Assembly (NCBI GenBank): GCA_018398995.1
Contig: CP073759.1
Span: 1,938,311 to 2,002,310, forward strand
Length of the DNA: 64,000 nucleotides
Direction of reading: 5' to 3'
Source: Methylophilaceae bacterium
Lineage (GTDB): Bacteria; Pseudomonadota; Gammaproteobacteria; Burkholderiales; Methylophilaceae
This document shows positions 1 to 8,644 of this stretch, in pieces (the stretch's first letter is position 1; the number at the start of each line of letters is the position of its first letter). A model generated the notes under the pieces. That model was not told the origin of the DNA. It worked only from the letters and a program-made list of their open reading frames with translations, and made no database searches. The position numbers were made by a program, and so were the translations under genes.

Positions 1-639
1 CAAGTCATTGCAGAGGAAGCTTTAGCGCTTGGTTGTGCAGTCATGCATTTCTCTACAGATTATGTATATGATGGCTGTAAACAAGCACCTTATGTTGAAA
101 CAGACGATGTTAATCCACAAAGTATTTATGGTAAAAGTAAATTGGCTGGAGAAAAGGCATTACAAGCAGTTGGTGGACCACACCTTATTTTACGTACGAG
201 TTGGGTGTATGGTGATTACGGCAAAAACTTTCTCAATACAATCCTGCGCTTAGCTAGTGAAAGAGAGCAGCTCAATATTGTTGCAGATCAAAACGGTGCG
301 CCAACATCGAGTATGAATATTGCATCAGCTATTGTAGAACTATTAACATGTTGGGACTGTAAACAAAGTGGCGTTTACCATTTAACCAACAGTGGCAATA
401 CGTCTTGGCATGGGTTTGCTAGCGAAATTGTGCGGCAGTATACCGAAATGCATCAAAGGCCTATGTTAAAGGTTAAAGCAATTAACCCCATTACTACCGC
501 TGCGTATCCAACGCCGGCCTCAAGGCCTGCAAACTCTTGTTTAGATAATACTCTGTTACAACAGCGTTTTGGCATTACATTGCCGCCTTGGCAAGCGGGG
601 TTGCAACAGGTGATGGAGCGCTTGTCACTCAAGCAATAG
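1..639 (+). CDS. rfbD: dTDP-4-dehydrorhamnose reductase, N-terminus cut by window edge
   Basis: Last step of dTDP-L-rhamnose synthesis: NADPH-dependent reduction of dTDP-4-dehydrorhamnose, supplying rhamnose for surface polysaccharide. The reading frame is open from base 1, so the gene starts before the window and the N-terminal Rossmann glycine motif is not visible. Visible family marks are STDYVYDG (visible residues 18-25), the SDR catalytic pair YGKSK (Tyr43, Lys47 of the visible part), and RTSWVYG. The C-terminal part has the usual substrate-domain length. The 3' end overlaps the convergent queD gene by 11 bases. The rest of the rfb cluster should lie to the left. Confidence 0.9.
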   Translation, partial: QVIAEEALALGCAVMHFSTDYVYDGCKQAPYVETDDVNPQSIYGKSKLAGEKALQAVGGPHLILRTSWVYGDYGKNFLNTILRLASEREQLNIVADQNGAPTSSMNIASAIVELLTCWDCKQSGVYHLTNSGNTSWHGFASEIVRQYTEMHQRPMLKVKAINPITTAAYPTPASRPANSCLDNTLLQQRFGITLPPWQAGLQQVMERLSLKQ

Positions 640-1069
640 CATCGGCCCAACTATTTGGCGTTTCATACAGTCTTACACGCTTTAATATTAAGTGGTTGCC
701 GTAAATGTCTTGATATTGACCTTTTAATATTCTGAATGCTTCAGCAGCCATGTTTTCTGCAGTTGGGACTGTTTCAAAAATAACGGTTTTATGATGAGGC
801 AGTGTATTTAAAAAATCGAGTATCACGCGGTCATTTCGATACACTAAAAATGCGTGGTCCCAAACATCAACAACACTTTCTCGCGCGATTCGCTTCACAT
901 CAGAGAAGTCCATCACCATGCCATCCTCTGACGTTTTTTCATTTTGAATAATGTCACCACTAAGGGTGATTTCAATCACATAGCGATGTCCATGCAAATT
1001 TCGGCATTGACTCTTATGGTTGGGAATGCGATGGCCAGCATCAAATTCTAAGCGTGTAGTGATTTCCAT
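629..1069 (-). CDS. queD: 6-carboxytetrahydropterin synthase (QueD/PTPS family)
   Basis: Converts 7,8-dihydroneopterin triphosphate to 6-carboxytetrahydropterin, an early step of queuosine (preQ0) synthesis in the cytosol. The 146-residue protein has the T-fold zinc site: His13 (AGHR), then C-x-x-x-HGH with Cys22 as probable catalytic thiol and His26/His28 as zinc ligands. A later WDHAF and a PTAEN glutamate motif fit substrate binding. It is somewhat longer than the ~120-residue E. coli QueD, so a PTPS subfamily variant is possible. ATG start. The 3' end overlaps rfbD convergently. QueG, another queuosine enzyme, lies in the same window at 28.5 kb but is not linked. Confidence 0.85.
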   Translation of the reverse strand: MEITTRLEFDAGHRIPNHKSQCRNLHGHRYVIEITLSGDIIQNEKTSEDGMVMDFSDVKRIARESVVDVWDHAFLVYRNDRVILDFLNTLPHHKTVIFETVPTAENMAAEAFRILKGQYQDIYGNHLILKRVRLYETPNSWADAIA

Positions 1070-1117
1070 GGTTGATTGAGATACTCAAAAAAGCTGTCAA
1101 AATAGGATTATAACATC

Positions 1118-2821
1118 TCAACAGCGCGCTTTTGCCCACTCAATAAATGTTTCATAAGGCAGTGCTTTGGCGTAAAAAAAGCCTTGAACCTTATCAACAT
1201 CCAGTTGTTTAAGGAGTTCTAAACAAGCCTGGTTTTCCACACCTTCTGCAATCACTTCTAGATTGAGACTCTTAGCGAGCATAGCAATGGATTGTACGAT
1301 CTCATAATCTTCTTGTGAGATAGCAATATGCTTAACAAACGATTGATCTATTTTCAGTAAATCAATGGGTAGCGCTCGCAATCTGGCCAGTGAAGAGAGT
1401 CCGGTTCCAAAATCATCTAATGCAAACTTAAAGCCCAACATTGATAGGGCATTGATGACAGTAGATGTTTGGTCATTTTCTTCTAAAATACCTTGCTCAT
1501 TAATTTCTAAAATAATACTTTTTGGATCAAGTGACCAAATTGATAAAGCGTTAGAAAATAGCGCAGGTAGTTCGGTGTCATATAGATCCTCGGCACGCAA
1601 ATTAACCGCTAGATAAATATCAAGATCATAATTGGTCTGCAGCTCATGTTGATAACGGCAAGCAGAGTTAATTAACCAGCGTGTAAACAGTTGCCCTTTG
1701 CCAGCATTATTTAATACTTCAATGATGATATTTGGTGGGATTGAGGTTCCAGACCGGTCAAATCCGCGCAACAGAAGCTCTGCACCCACACATTTTGCAT
1801 TTTTTAAATCTACAATTGGTTGCAAGTTTAAGGTAAGGTTATTGCTATCAAACGCTTCTAACACTTTCGATTCTATCGTTAATTTTTCATGCATTAATTT
1901 TTCTATAGCTTCACTATATGCGCAGAAAGGTGTTCGAGTATTAATGGCATGTTCGAGTGCTAGCTTTGTGTGTTGGATAAGGTCGACTGCATTTAAATCA
2001 CTGTTATTCGTATAGGAATAGCCAATAAAAGGCTTTACCAGAATTGATTGCTGATTAATAAATACAACATCTTCAAAAGCTCTAAATAGCTTCGCAATAA
2101 GCAAGTTAATTTGCGTTAAGTTTTGAATCTTCACTAGCAACAGATCAAATTTATAGTCACCATTAAAAAATAACTGATGGGAAGCCCCTTTATTTTTTTC
2201 GAGAATCTGTACCAATTGTTTATTTAAATCTTGAGCAGTTGATTTAGGTAATAAAAAAGCATTGGTATCTATTTGAAACTGCAATGACAGTAGAGCGGTT
2301 GTGTCAGCTTGTTGAGTAGAAAGCAAATTAAGTTGTGATCTTAGTTGATGGGAATGTGGTAGCTGGGTGTTTTCATCATAATTAACTGCATAGTCAAAGG
2401 CGATTAAATGATATTGGTTGAGCGACTCAATAAATAAATGATGAATGAATAAGTGAAATTGGGTTGTTTTTGATAATCGAGCCAGGCTTTTTAAAGTAAA
2501 GCATTTTAAAATACTTAAAATTTGATCGATTTGCACATCATGATTAAATGCATTCAGCCATCGATAAACGAGTTGGTTAAGATTATTAGTCAATAGCAAT
2601 GCAGTGCCATCTGAAGACCAGTTTTTAAGTGTTTGTATCAAGTCTAATAAATAAACATTATCTTGATATGCTTTTTCTAGCGCGACCAAAGCGGCTTGAT
2701 CAACAGATAGTCTAGTAAAGACAAATTGTTGGTTTATTCGATGTTGCTCAAGCTTTTCTAACAATGCTGACGTGCTGAATGTGACTTCTATTTCACCCGT
2801 GTTTCTAGTTGGCCCATGCAT
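1118..2821 (-). CDS. EAL-domain cyclic-di-GMP phosphodiesterase with degenerate GGDEF-like region
   Basis: A 567-residue protein. Its last ~245 residues form an EAL domain that by family would hydrolyse c-di-GMP to pGpG. The EAL signature reads ELL (GAELLLRG). The other catalytic positions look kept: VNL asparagine, LEINEQ glutamate, DDFGTG, LKID lysine, AEGVE and QGF. The middle contains a weak GGDEF-like stretch with NGDYKFD where GGDEF is expected, so no cyclase activity is predicted and it may be regulatory. The N-terminal ~150 residues are unrecognised and show no membrane segment. It starts 13 bases after the HD-GYP gene on the same strand and is probably co-transcribed with it. Confidence 0.85.
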   Translation of the reverse strand: MHGPTRNTGEIEVTFSTSALLEKLEQHRINQQFVFTRLSVDQAALVALEKAYQDNVYLLDLIQTLKNWSSDGTALLLTNNLNQLVYRWLNAFNHDVQIDQILSILKCFTLKSLARLSKTTQFHLFIHHLFIESLNQYHLIAFDYAVNYDENTQLPHSHQLRSQLNLLSTQQADTTALLSLQFQIDTNAFLLPKSTAQDLNKQLVQILEKNKGASHQLFFNGDYKFDLLLVKIQNLTQINLLIAKLFRAFEDVVFINQQSILVKPFIGYSYTNNSDLNAVDLIQHTKLALEHAINTRTPFCAYSEAIEKLMHEKLTIESKVLEAFDSNNLTLNLQPIVDLKNAKCVGAELLLRGFDRSGTSIPPNIIIEVLNNAGKGQLFTRWLINSACRYQHELQTNYDLDIYLAVNLRAEDLYDTELPALFSNALSIWSLDPKSIILEINEQGILEENDQTSTVINALSMLGFKFALDDFGTGLSSLARLRALPIDLLKIDQSFVKHIAISQEDYEIVQSIAMLAKSLNLEVIAEGVENQACLELLKQLDVDKVQGFFYAKALPYETFIEWAKARC

Positions 2822-2834
2822 GATTGTTCTTCAA

Positions 2835-4433
2835 TTAAACGTAAAATTCATTAGGGTTAAGGCCGTAGCTATCAGCAGGAATGCCTTTGCTAATACGATA
2901 GACTTCTCCGTTGGGTGCGGTTGGCTGGTAAATCAAATCTAGCACAATAGGATTCTGATAACGTTCTTTTTTGTGATCAAGCAGTAACATAACACGTGGC
3001 ATCAGTCTTCTCACTTGGTTTTGTTGAATAACAACTGCAACTTCTCCGGTATTAAGCTCAACCAAAGAACTCACAGGATAAATGCCCATAAATTGAATGA
3101 GTTGGTTAATAATTTCGCTTGAAAATTGCTTGCCACTCAGTGAGTGTATTTCATCCAGCGCCTGCTGATGGTAAGCAGGCTCCGCGTAACTTCTATGGTT
3201 GGTCATTGCACAATAGGTATCAATCAGCCCTGTTGATTGAGACAATAAACTTAATTCGTTGCCTTTAAGTTTTGCAGGATAGCCACTTCCATTAAAACGT
3301 TCATGATGTTCTGCAACCAGCTGAAGAACGCCTGGTGGAATGTTTGGTGTTTGTCTTAAAATGGCTAAACTTTCATTCACATGCGTTTGGGCATAGGCGT
3401 ACTCTTCAGGGGTTAGCTTCCCTTTTTTTAATAACACTTCTGGTGAGATGTTGACTTTGCCTATGTCTTGCAATAGCGCCGCAAAGCCTGCTAGCTTTAC
3501 TTGCTCTTTTGGCAGAGCCAAAAAGCTATTAAATGCCATTAAAGTGACCGAAACGTGAAGTGCTAACTGATAGGAATGGCCGTCAGCTTTTTTCAGTTTT
3601 GCCAGCCATAACAATGCATCGGGTGTCCTACCGATACTTTCAACCATGCTATCTAATACATCGCCAACACTAGTAATATCAATTTGTTTACCAGTAGCAA
3701 TGGCATCAAATATATCCCTTGTCACCACCATCGATTGTTCAAATACAGGATAAATATATGCCATTTCCTCTTCAACGGGCGGCGCTAATTCCTCAATAAT
3801 GCTTACTTTATTACGCAATTGACGAGCAGTTCTCTTTTGCATTTCATCTGTTCCACCTCGACTGTTATGCTTTTTACTTAAAAACCTAAGCGCAAATTGG
3901 CTAAGTTGACTAATAAAGCCACTGTCTTGTTGCTGGGTGTTTGATGCAGCATGTATATCTGTAGCAGGTGAATGATTGAGGTTGGCATTTGGTGAAGGCG
4001 TACTAATTTTTAGCTTGCTCAAGGTTGTTTGCTCGTCGAGCGTGCTTGCTGAGTCATTAAATGTTGGTGCTTGATAAGACCTTACTTCACGTAAGATGTC
4101 CATAAAAGATACTTTTTCACCACGGCTTGCTTTGCTTAGCGCTGGGTTTTTTTTGCTATCAAGCGGCACTGGGGCTTTGAGCCGAATGGATGAATGTCTT
4201 CGTATGTCAGTTTTTATTTGCTTGATCCCTACAAATTGGTCACCAGTTGATTTCGTTCTATCAATATAGACATAAGTGCAAGTGGTCATTATTTTATCTA
4301 AATCAGCTTGTTTATCTAAAACAAATCCTTGCAGCATAAAGTCAGACTCTATCCAAGGCTTGTCTAGCTCGGTAATAAACATACCGAGTGCTACTTGATG
4401 AGCGGCTATTTTTTCGTGTGTGATATCACTCAT
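2835..4433 (-). CDS. HD-GYP domain protein with altered HD motif
   Basis: A 532-residue protein with an N-terminal DUF3391-like region (about 1-170), a linker and a C-terminal HD-GYP domain (about 290-450), a family that degrades c-di-GMP. The GYP part is good: HHERFNGSGYP, the THVNES histidine and LIDTYCAM aspartate. The metal-binding HD doublet reads Q322-D323 (LLQDIGK), so the first His ligand is missing. The protein may therefore be inactive or a sensor. Its start overlaps the stop of the upstream deacetylase-like gene by 8 bases, implying coupled translation. The EAL gene follows 13 bases downstream. Confidence 0.85.
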   Translation of the reverse strand: MSDITHEKIAAHQVALGMFITELDKPWIESDFMLQGFVLDKQADLDKIMTTCTYVYIDRTKSTGDQFVGIKQIKTDIRRHSSIRLKAPVPLDSKKNPALSKASRGEKVSFMDILREVRSYQAPTFNDSASTLDEQTTLSKLKISTPSPNANLNHSPATDIHAASNTQQQDSGFISQLSQFALRFLSKKHNSRGGTDEMQKRTARQLRNKVSIIEELAPPVEEEMAYIYPVFEQSMVVTRDIFDAIATGKQIDITSVGDVLDSMVESIGRTPDALLWLAKLKKADGHSYQLALHVSVTLMAFNSFLALPKEQVKLAGFAALLQDIGKVNISPEVLLKKGKLTPEEYAYAQTHVNESLAILRQTPNIPPGVLQLVAEHHERFNGSGYPAKLKGNELSLLSQSTGLIDTYCAMTNHRSYAEPAYHQQALDEIHSLSGKQFSSEIINQLIQFMGIYPVSSLVELNTGEVAVVIQQNQVRRLMPRVMLLLDHKKERYQNPIVLDLIYQPTAPNGEVYRISKGIPADSYGLNPNEFYV

Positions 4434-5358
4434 AACGACTATTCAAGATTGTTATATGTGCACAAGCACATTCAGCTAACGAGGGTAAATGATATCCGCC
4501 CTCCAAAGAAGATACAATGCGGCCGTGATGACAATGCTTTACAATTTGTTTGATGAAGTTTGTTATCCATGCATAATCTTCTTTCGTTAGTGAAAGATCT
4601 GCTAATGGGTCATTAATGTGTGCATCAAAACCAGCAGAGATAAAGATAATGTCAGGTTTAAATTGCATCAAAGCAGGTCTGAACTTTTCTTCAAATACTT
4701 TTCTAAAAGCTTTGCCATCACTTTTTGCAGGCAACGGTGCATTGATTATATGAGGACTATTTGTATCAGCGCCGCGATGAGGATAAAAAGGATGCTGGAA
4801 CGTAGAGCAAAGCATGACATTCGGATTGTTTCTGAAAATGTCTTCTGTACCATCGCCATGGTGAACATCAAAATCAATAATAGCAGCTTTTTTTAGTGGA
4901 TATTTATTGAGCGCATAACTGACTCCGATTGCAACATGATTGAAAATGCAAAAGCCACCACTATTTGCACGTCCTGCATGATGGCCTGGTGGACGAATGC
5001 AACAAAAGGCATTGTCAACTTCTTTTTGCATGATTAAATCGACTGCGTGCATCACAGCGCCGCTGGCATGGAGCACAGCTTCCAAACTCATAGGCCCCAT
5101 TGCGGTATCTCTATCAAGCTGGACTAAACCTGCCTTCGGTGCAATATTAAAAATATAATCAACGTAAGCGACATCATGTGCGTTTAAAACCGCTTCTTTA
5201 GATGCTTTGGGCGCATCATAAAAATATAGTTTATCTGCTAAATCTGATGCCAGAATCGCATTTTTAATTGCAGAAACGCGAGCAGGCGATTCGGGATGAT
5301 GGCCGTCCATCACATGCAATAAAGTATCTGGGTGCGAAATAAATGCAGTTTTAGTCAC
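4426..5358 (-). CDS. Histone deacetylase / acetylpolyamine amidohydrolase family protein
   Basis: A zinc-dependent arginase-fold deacetylase of 310 residues. The hallmark motifs are RPPGHHA (His126/His127), IDFDVHHGDGT (Asp164 and His166 as zinc ligands), SAGFDAH and LEGGY. Bacterial members act on acetylated small molecules such as polyamines or on acetyl-lysine, and the substrate here cannot be told from sequence. The start is GTG, preceded by a GGGAGATAT ribosome-binding site. It is first in an apparent three-gene operon with the HD-GYP and EAL genes and overlaps the former by 8 bases. Confidence 0.85.
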   Translation of the reverse strand: MTKTAFISHPDTLLHVMDGHHPESPARVSAIKNAILASDLADKLYFYDAPKASKEAVLNAHDVAYVDYIFNIAPKAGLVQLDRDTAMGPMSLEAVLHASGAVMHAVDLIMQKEVDNAFCCIRPPGHHAGRANSGGFCIFNHVAIGVSYALNKYPLKKAAIIDFDVHHGDGTEDIFRNNPNVMLCSTFQHPFYPHRGADTNSPHIINAPLPAKSDGKAFRKVFEEKFRPALMQFKPDIIFISAGFDAHINDPLADLSLTKEDYAWITNFIKQIVKHCHHGRIVSSLEGGYHLPSLAECACAHITILNSRYE

Positions 5359-5382
5359 ATATCTCCCAAAAAATAAGACGAT

Positions 5383-6264
5383 TTAATTCAATAAAAGCGC
5401 TTGCGACAGCTCCCTATAAAAAGCCATCCTCACTGGGTTGATTTTACCTTCTTCAACAGCTTTATTTACGGCACAATCTGGTTCAACTTGATGTTTGCAA
5501 TCATTAAAACGACAATGCCCTAAGTAAGGTTTAAACTCAATGAAAGAGCGTTCTAAATCTTCCTGCGTTAAATGATTAAGCCCAAATTCTTGCAATCCGG
5601 GCGAATCAATTAATGTGCTATTGTCATCCAGATAGTATAAATGGGTTGCAGTCGTTGTGTGCTTGCCGCTGTCTAGACTGTTACTAATTTCTTGAGTACG
5701 TATATGTGCATTGGGCAGTAATGCATTAATAATGGTTGATTTCCCCATGCCAGATTGTCCAACTAATACACTTCGTTGCTGCTTTAAATAAGGAAGCAGT
5801 GGTGCAACATCTTCTTTTGCTGATAAATGAATAATTTGATAGCCTAAATCTTCATATACTTTCAATTTGTTTTTTGCATCGTTTGCTTCAGCTAAGTCAC
5901 ACTTATTTAATACAATGAGTGGCTTGATATCAGCGGCTTCTGCAGCTGTTAAACAGCGATTCAACAGTGCCTCATAAAAGCTTGGTTGTGTGGCCAACAC
6001 AATCACGATTTGGGAGACATTCGAGGCAAGAATTTTGCTTTTATAGGCATTGCTACGATACAAAAGACTCACGCGAGGTTCACTGGACTCAACTACGCCT
6101 TCGCGTTTATCGGTTAATTTGATATTCACAATATCGCCGCAAGCAAGATCTGTTTTTTTTCCGCGTGTTACACAACTGATTTTTGATTTATCATTTAGTT
6201 CGACTGTATAGCGTTTGCCATAAGAGGCGACAACCAAACCTTGCAAAGTAGCGTGATTATTCAA
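5383..6264 (-). CDS. rsgA: Ribosome small-subunit-dependent GTPase A
   Basis: Circularly permuted GTPase that checks late 30S subunit maturation. The permuted order is visible: N-terminal OB-fold (about 1-70), G4 motif NKCD (120-123), P-loop GQSGMGKST (169-177), G3 DSPG, then a C-terminal zinc finger beginning CRFNDCKH. The 293-residue length is typical for the family without the long N-terminal extension. The likely start is TTG, whose first eight bases overlap the end of the upstream cytochrome gene, a coupling arrangement. It lies 24 bases upstream of the deacetylase-like gene start. Confidence 0.93.
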   Translation of the reverse strand: MNNHATLQGLVVASYGKRYTVELNDKSKISCVTRGKKTDLACGDIVNIKLTDKREGVVESSEPRVSLLYRSNAYKSKILASNVSQIVIVLATQPSFYEALLNRCLTAAEAADIKPLIVLNKCDLAEANDAKNKLKVYEDLGYQIIHLSAKEDVAPLLPYLKQQRSVLVGQSGMGKSTIINALLPNAHIRTQEISNSLDSGKHTTTATHLYYLDDNSTLIDSPGLQEFGLNHLTQEDLERSFIEFKPYLGHCRFNDCKHQVEPDCAVNKAVEEGKINPVRMAFYRELSQALLLN

Positions 6265-6565
6265 AGTGGTAATACTGCTGATTCAAGTAGGCTGCAGCAT
6301 TCAATTCATCTTCTTCAAACCACTTTAGATCTAAATTGGTATTGCAAGCACGCACCTGAGTAACAAGTGCTTTCTTTGAAGCTACCTTACGAAAAGCACG
6401 GGTGTAGATTTCTGAACCGTCACCGCCATAGCTAGAGACATGGCAACTGATACAGTGTTGCTCGACTAGTACTTTTCCAGCTTTTACATCCGCTAGTGCA
6501 AATAAGTCATTTGCACTAGCATGAAAACTGATTGTACAAGCCATCAAAAATATCAGTTTATTCAT
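6257..6565 (-). CDS. Small periplasmic c-type cytochrome
   Basis: A 102-residue protein with an N-terminal signal peptide (hydrophobic residues 3-13, likely cleavage after ASA at residue 18) and one heme-binding motif CISCH (Cys38, Cys41, His42). No methionine follows the heme motif, so the usual Met sixth ligand of class I cytochromes is absent. The iron may be bis-His, Asn-ligated or five-coordinate. A single extra cysteine occurs in VRACNTN. It overlaps rsgA by 8 bases on the same strand. The role is unknown beyond periplasmic electron transfer or ligand binding. Confidence 0.8.
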   Translation of the reverse strand: MNKLIFLMACTISFHASANDLFALADVKAGKVLVEQHCISCHVSSYGGDGSEIYTRAFRKVASKKALVTQVRACNTNLDLKWFEEDELNAAAYLNQQYYHFE

Positions 6566-6602
6566 TTGTTGTTATTTTGGTGATGGTCATTAGCGCTATA
6601 TT

Positions 6603-7853
6603 TTAGCTCGTATACGCTGTTAATTTAGAAATACGTATGCTAGCAGATGGATGTGAGTCATAAAAAGCAGAATGCAAAGGATCAGGTGTTAAAGTTGAGG
6701 CATTATCACGATAAAGTTTTACTAATGCTTCTACTAAGTGTTTTGCGCTCGCATTTTTGGCAGCGTAATCATCAGCTTCAAATTCATTTTTTCTTGAATA
6801 ACTTGCCATAAACGGACGAATAATGAATAAAAACACCGGTGAAACAAGCATAAATAATAACAATGCCATGTAGGTACTCTCTGTTGTTACGCCTAAACCT
6901 TGAAAGAACCAAGATTGATCAATTAGCCAGCCTAATAAAGCCAGACCCAAGAAACTCACGAAAAAAATCAACGCAATACGTTTAATGACATGGTGATGTT
7001 TAAAATGACCTAGCTCATGCGCAAGCACAGCTTCAATCTCTTCTGTATTTAAGCGTTCAAGCAACGTATCGAAAAAAACCACGCGCTTACTGCTACCAAA
7101 GCCAGTAAAGTAGGCGTTACCATGACTACTTCTTGTTGAGCCATCCATAACAAACAAGCCTTGTGATTTAAAACCACATTTAGCTAATAATAATTCGATT
7201 CTTGATTTAAGACGCTCATCGGCTAGCGGCGTAAATTTATTGAATAATGGGGCGATAAAAGTAGGATAAACCGCTAACATCAAGATGTTAAATATGGTCC
7301 AAACTACCCACAAATAGAACCACCAATATTCGCCAGCGCTTTGCATTAACCATAGCGCTGCAAATAAGAGTGGGGCGCCAAGCAATAAGCCAACAATGCT
7401 ATGTTTAATCAAATCTGCGAAGAACATTTGGCGTGTCATTTTGTTAAAGCCAAAACGCTCATCCACCACAAACGTTTTGTAATAGTCAAAAGGCAAATCA
7501 ACCAAACTGCTAATCAATAATGCACTGCAAATGACAAGCGCACCTCTGACTATTTCATGATTTGGTATAATTGCTGTCCAGAATGTATCGATCCACTGTA
7601 AGCCACCACCAATTGTCAATATAAGAAGTAGTAACGCTTGTGCGACCACTTCACGTAAGCCTAAGCTTGTTTTGGCGCTAGAATAATCTGCTGCTTTTTG
7701 ATGTGCATCAAGCGTTATATTTTGCGTAAATGCATTAGGCACTTGATTGCGATGCGCTTGTACGTGATTTATTTGTCGCTTACCTAACCAAAAACGAATG
7801 ATTGTGCTGAAAGCGAGTAAACCAATAAAAATAAATGTAAGTGTATGTGCCAT
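6603..7853 (-). CDS. M48 family metalloprotease (Ste24/CAAX-protease type)
   Basis: A 416-residue integral membrane zinc protease. It has hydrophobic segments at the N-terminus and around residues 70-190 and 290-350, and the zinc motif HELGHFKHH (near residue 280) with a downstream glutamate in NEFEADDYAA. An N-terminal peptidase M48-type domain precedes the catalytic part, as in Ste24-like enzymes rather than the shorter HtpX. The probable role is quality control of inner-membrane proteins, because prenylated CAAX substrates are not expected in bacteria. ATG start. It reads away from the divergent orn gene. Confidence 0.88.
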   Translation of the reverse strand: MAHTLTFIFIGLLAFSTIIRFWLGKRQINHVQAHRNQVPNAFTQNITLDAHQKAADYSSAKTSLGLREVVAQALLLLILTIGGGLQWIDTFWTAIIPNHEIVRGALVICSALLISSLVDLPFDYYKTFVVDERFGFNKMTRQMFFADLIKHSIVGLLLGAPLLFAALWLMQSAGEYWWFYLWVVWTIFNILMLAVYPTFIAPLFNKFTPLADERLKSRIELLLAKCGFKSQGLFVMDGSTRSSHGNAYFTGFGSSKRVVFFDTLLERLNTEEIEAVLAHELGHFKHHHVIKRIALIFFVSFLGLALLGWLIDQSWFFQGLGVTTESTYMALLLFMLVSPVFLFIIRPFMASYSRKNEFEADDYAAKNASAKHLVEALVKLYRDNASTLTPDPLHSAFYDSHPSASIRISKLTAYTS

Positions 7854-7987
7854 GTTTTTAAACTCTGTTGTTAAGCTGATATGATGTTAATTACTGTATT
7901 TTGAAGCATTTATGTGTTGATGGTTCTAGTACAACACAATTTTTTACTATTTTAATGGAAATCATGATGGAAGCAGAACGTAATCTG

Positions 7988-8527
7988 ATGAATAAGGACA
8001 ATTTAATTTGGTTGGATATGGAAATGACCGGTTTATTACCCGACTCTGACCGTATTATTGAGTTGGCCGCAGTTGTAACTGATGCAGAGCTTAATGTACT
8101 TGGTGAATCTCCAGTGATTGTAGTGCATCAATCAGATGCCGTATTAGATGCCATGGATGCATGGAATACTGGCACGCATGGGCGTAGTGGTTTAATTGAT
8201 AAAGTAAAAGCATCCACCACAGATGAAGAGGCGGCCGCTAAGCAAATGATGACGTTTCTTGCGCAATATGTACCAGCAGGTAAGTCACCAATGTGTGGCA
8301 ATTCTATTTGTCAGGATCGACGTTTTATGGCGCGCTATATGCCAGAGCTTGAAGCTTTTTTTCATTACCGTAATTTAGATGTAAGTGTCTTTAAAGAACT
8401 CGCTAGACGCTGGAAGCCTGAAATTTATGCGGGCTTTAAAAAATCATCTAAGCATGAAGCGCTTGCAGATGTTTATGAATCAATCGATGAACTTAAGTAT
8501 TATCGTGAACATTTTATTGTCAAATAA
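7988..8527 (+). CDS. orn: Oligoribonuclease
   Basis: DEDDh 3'-5' exonuclease that degrades 2-5 nt RNAs, including pGpG made by EAL enzymes such as the one at 1.1 kb. The motifs are WLDMEMTGL (DxE), [11 protein letters not shown] and the C-terminal H-x(4)-D ([12 protein letters not shown]). The start at 7988 gives 179 residues, close to the 181 of E. coli. In-frame ATG codons also occur at 7901, 7955, 7964 and 7967, and a GGAA precedes 7964, so the true start could be up to 29 codons earlier. A hairpin follows at 8546. Confidence 0.93.
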   Translation: MNKDNLIWLDMEMTGLLPDSDRIIELAAVVTDAELNVLGESPVIVVHQSDAVLDAMDAWNTGTHGRSGLIDKVKASTTDEEAAAKQMMTFLAQYVPAGKSPMCGNSICQDRRFMARYMPELEAFFHYRNLDVSVFKELARRWKPEIYAGFKKSSKHEALADVYESIDELKYYREHFIVK

Positions 8528-8545
8528 AAGTGTTGGATAAAAAAT

Positions 8546-8575
8546 GAGGCGGCATTTATATAAAAATGACGCCTC
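8546..8575 (-). terminator. Inverted repeat, likely terminator of glgA
   Basis: A 12-bp imperfect stem (GAGGCGGCATTT at 8546-8557 pairs with AAATGACGCCTC at 8564-8575, one mismatch). Read on the minus strand it is followed by ATTTTTT, so it best fits a Rho-independent terminator for glgA. It may also stop orn transcription from the other side. Confidence 0.6.
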
Positions 8576-8644
8576 AAGGGAGGAGATTTAGCTTTGGAGA
8601 AGCTAATTAATAATAAGCATACAATGTGCCAAGTCTCCTTTTTA

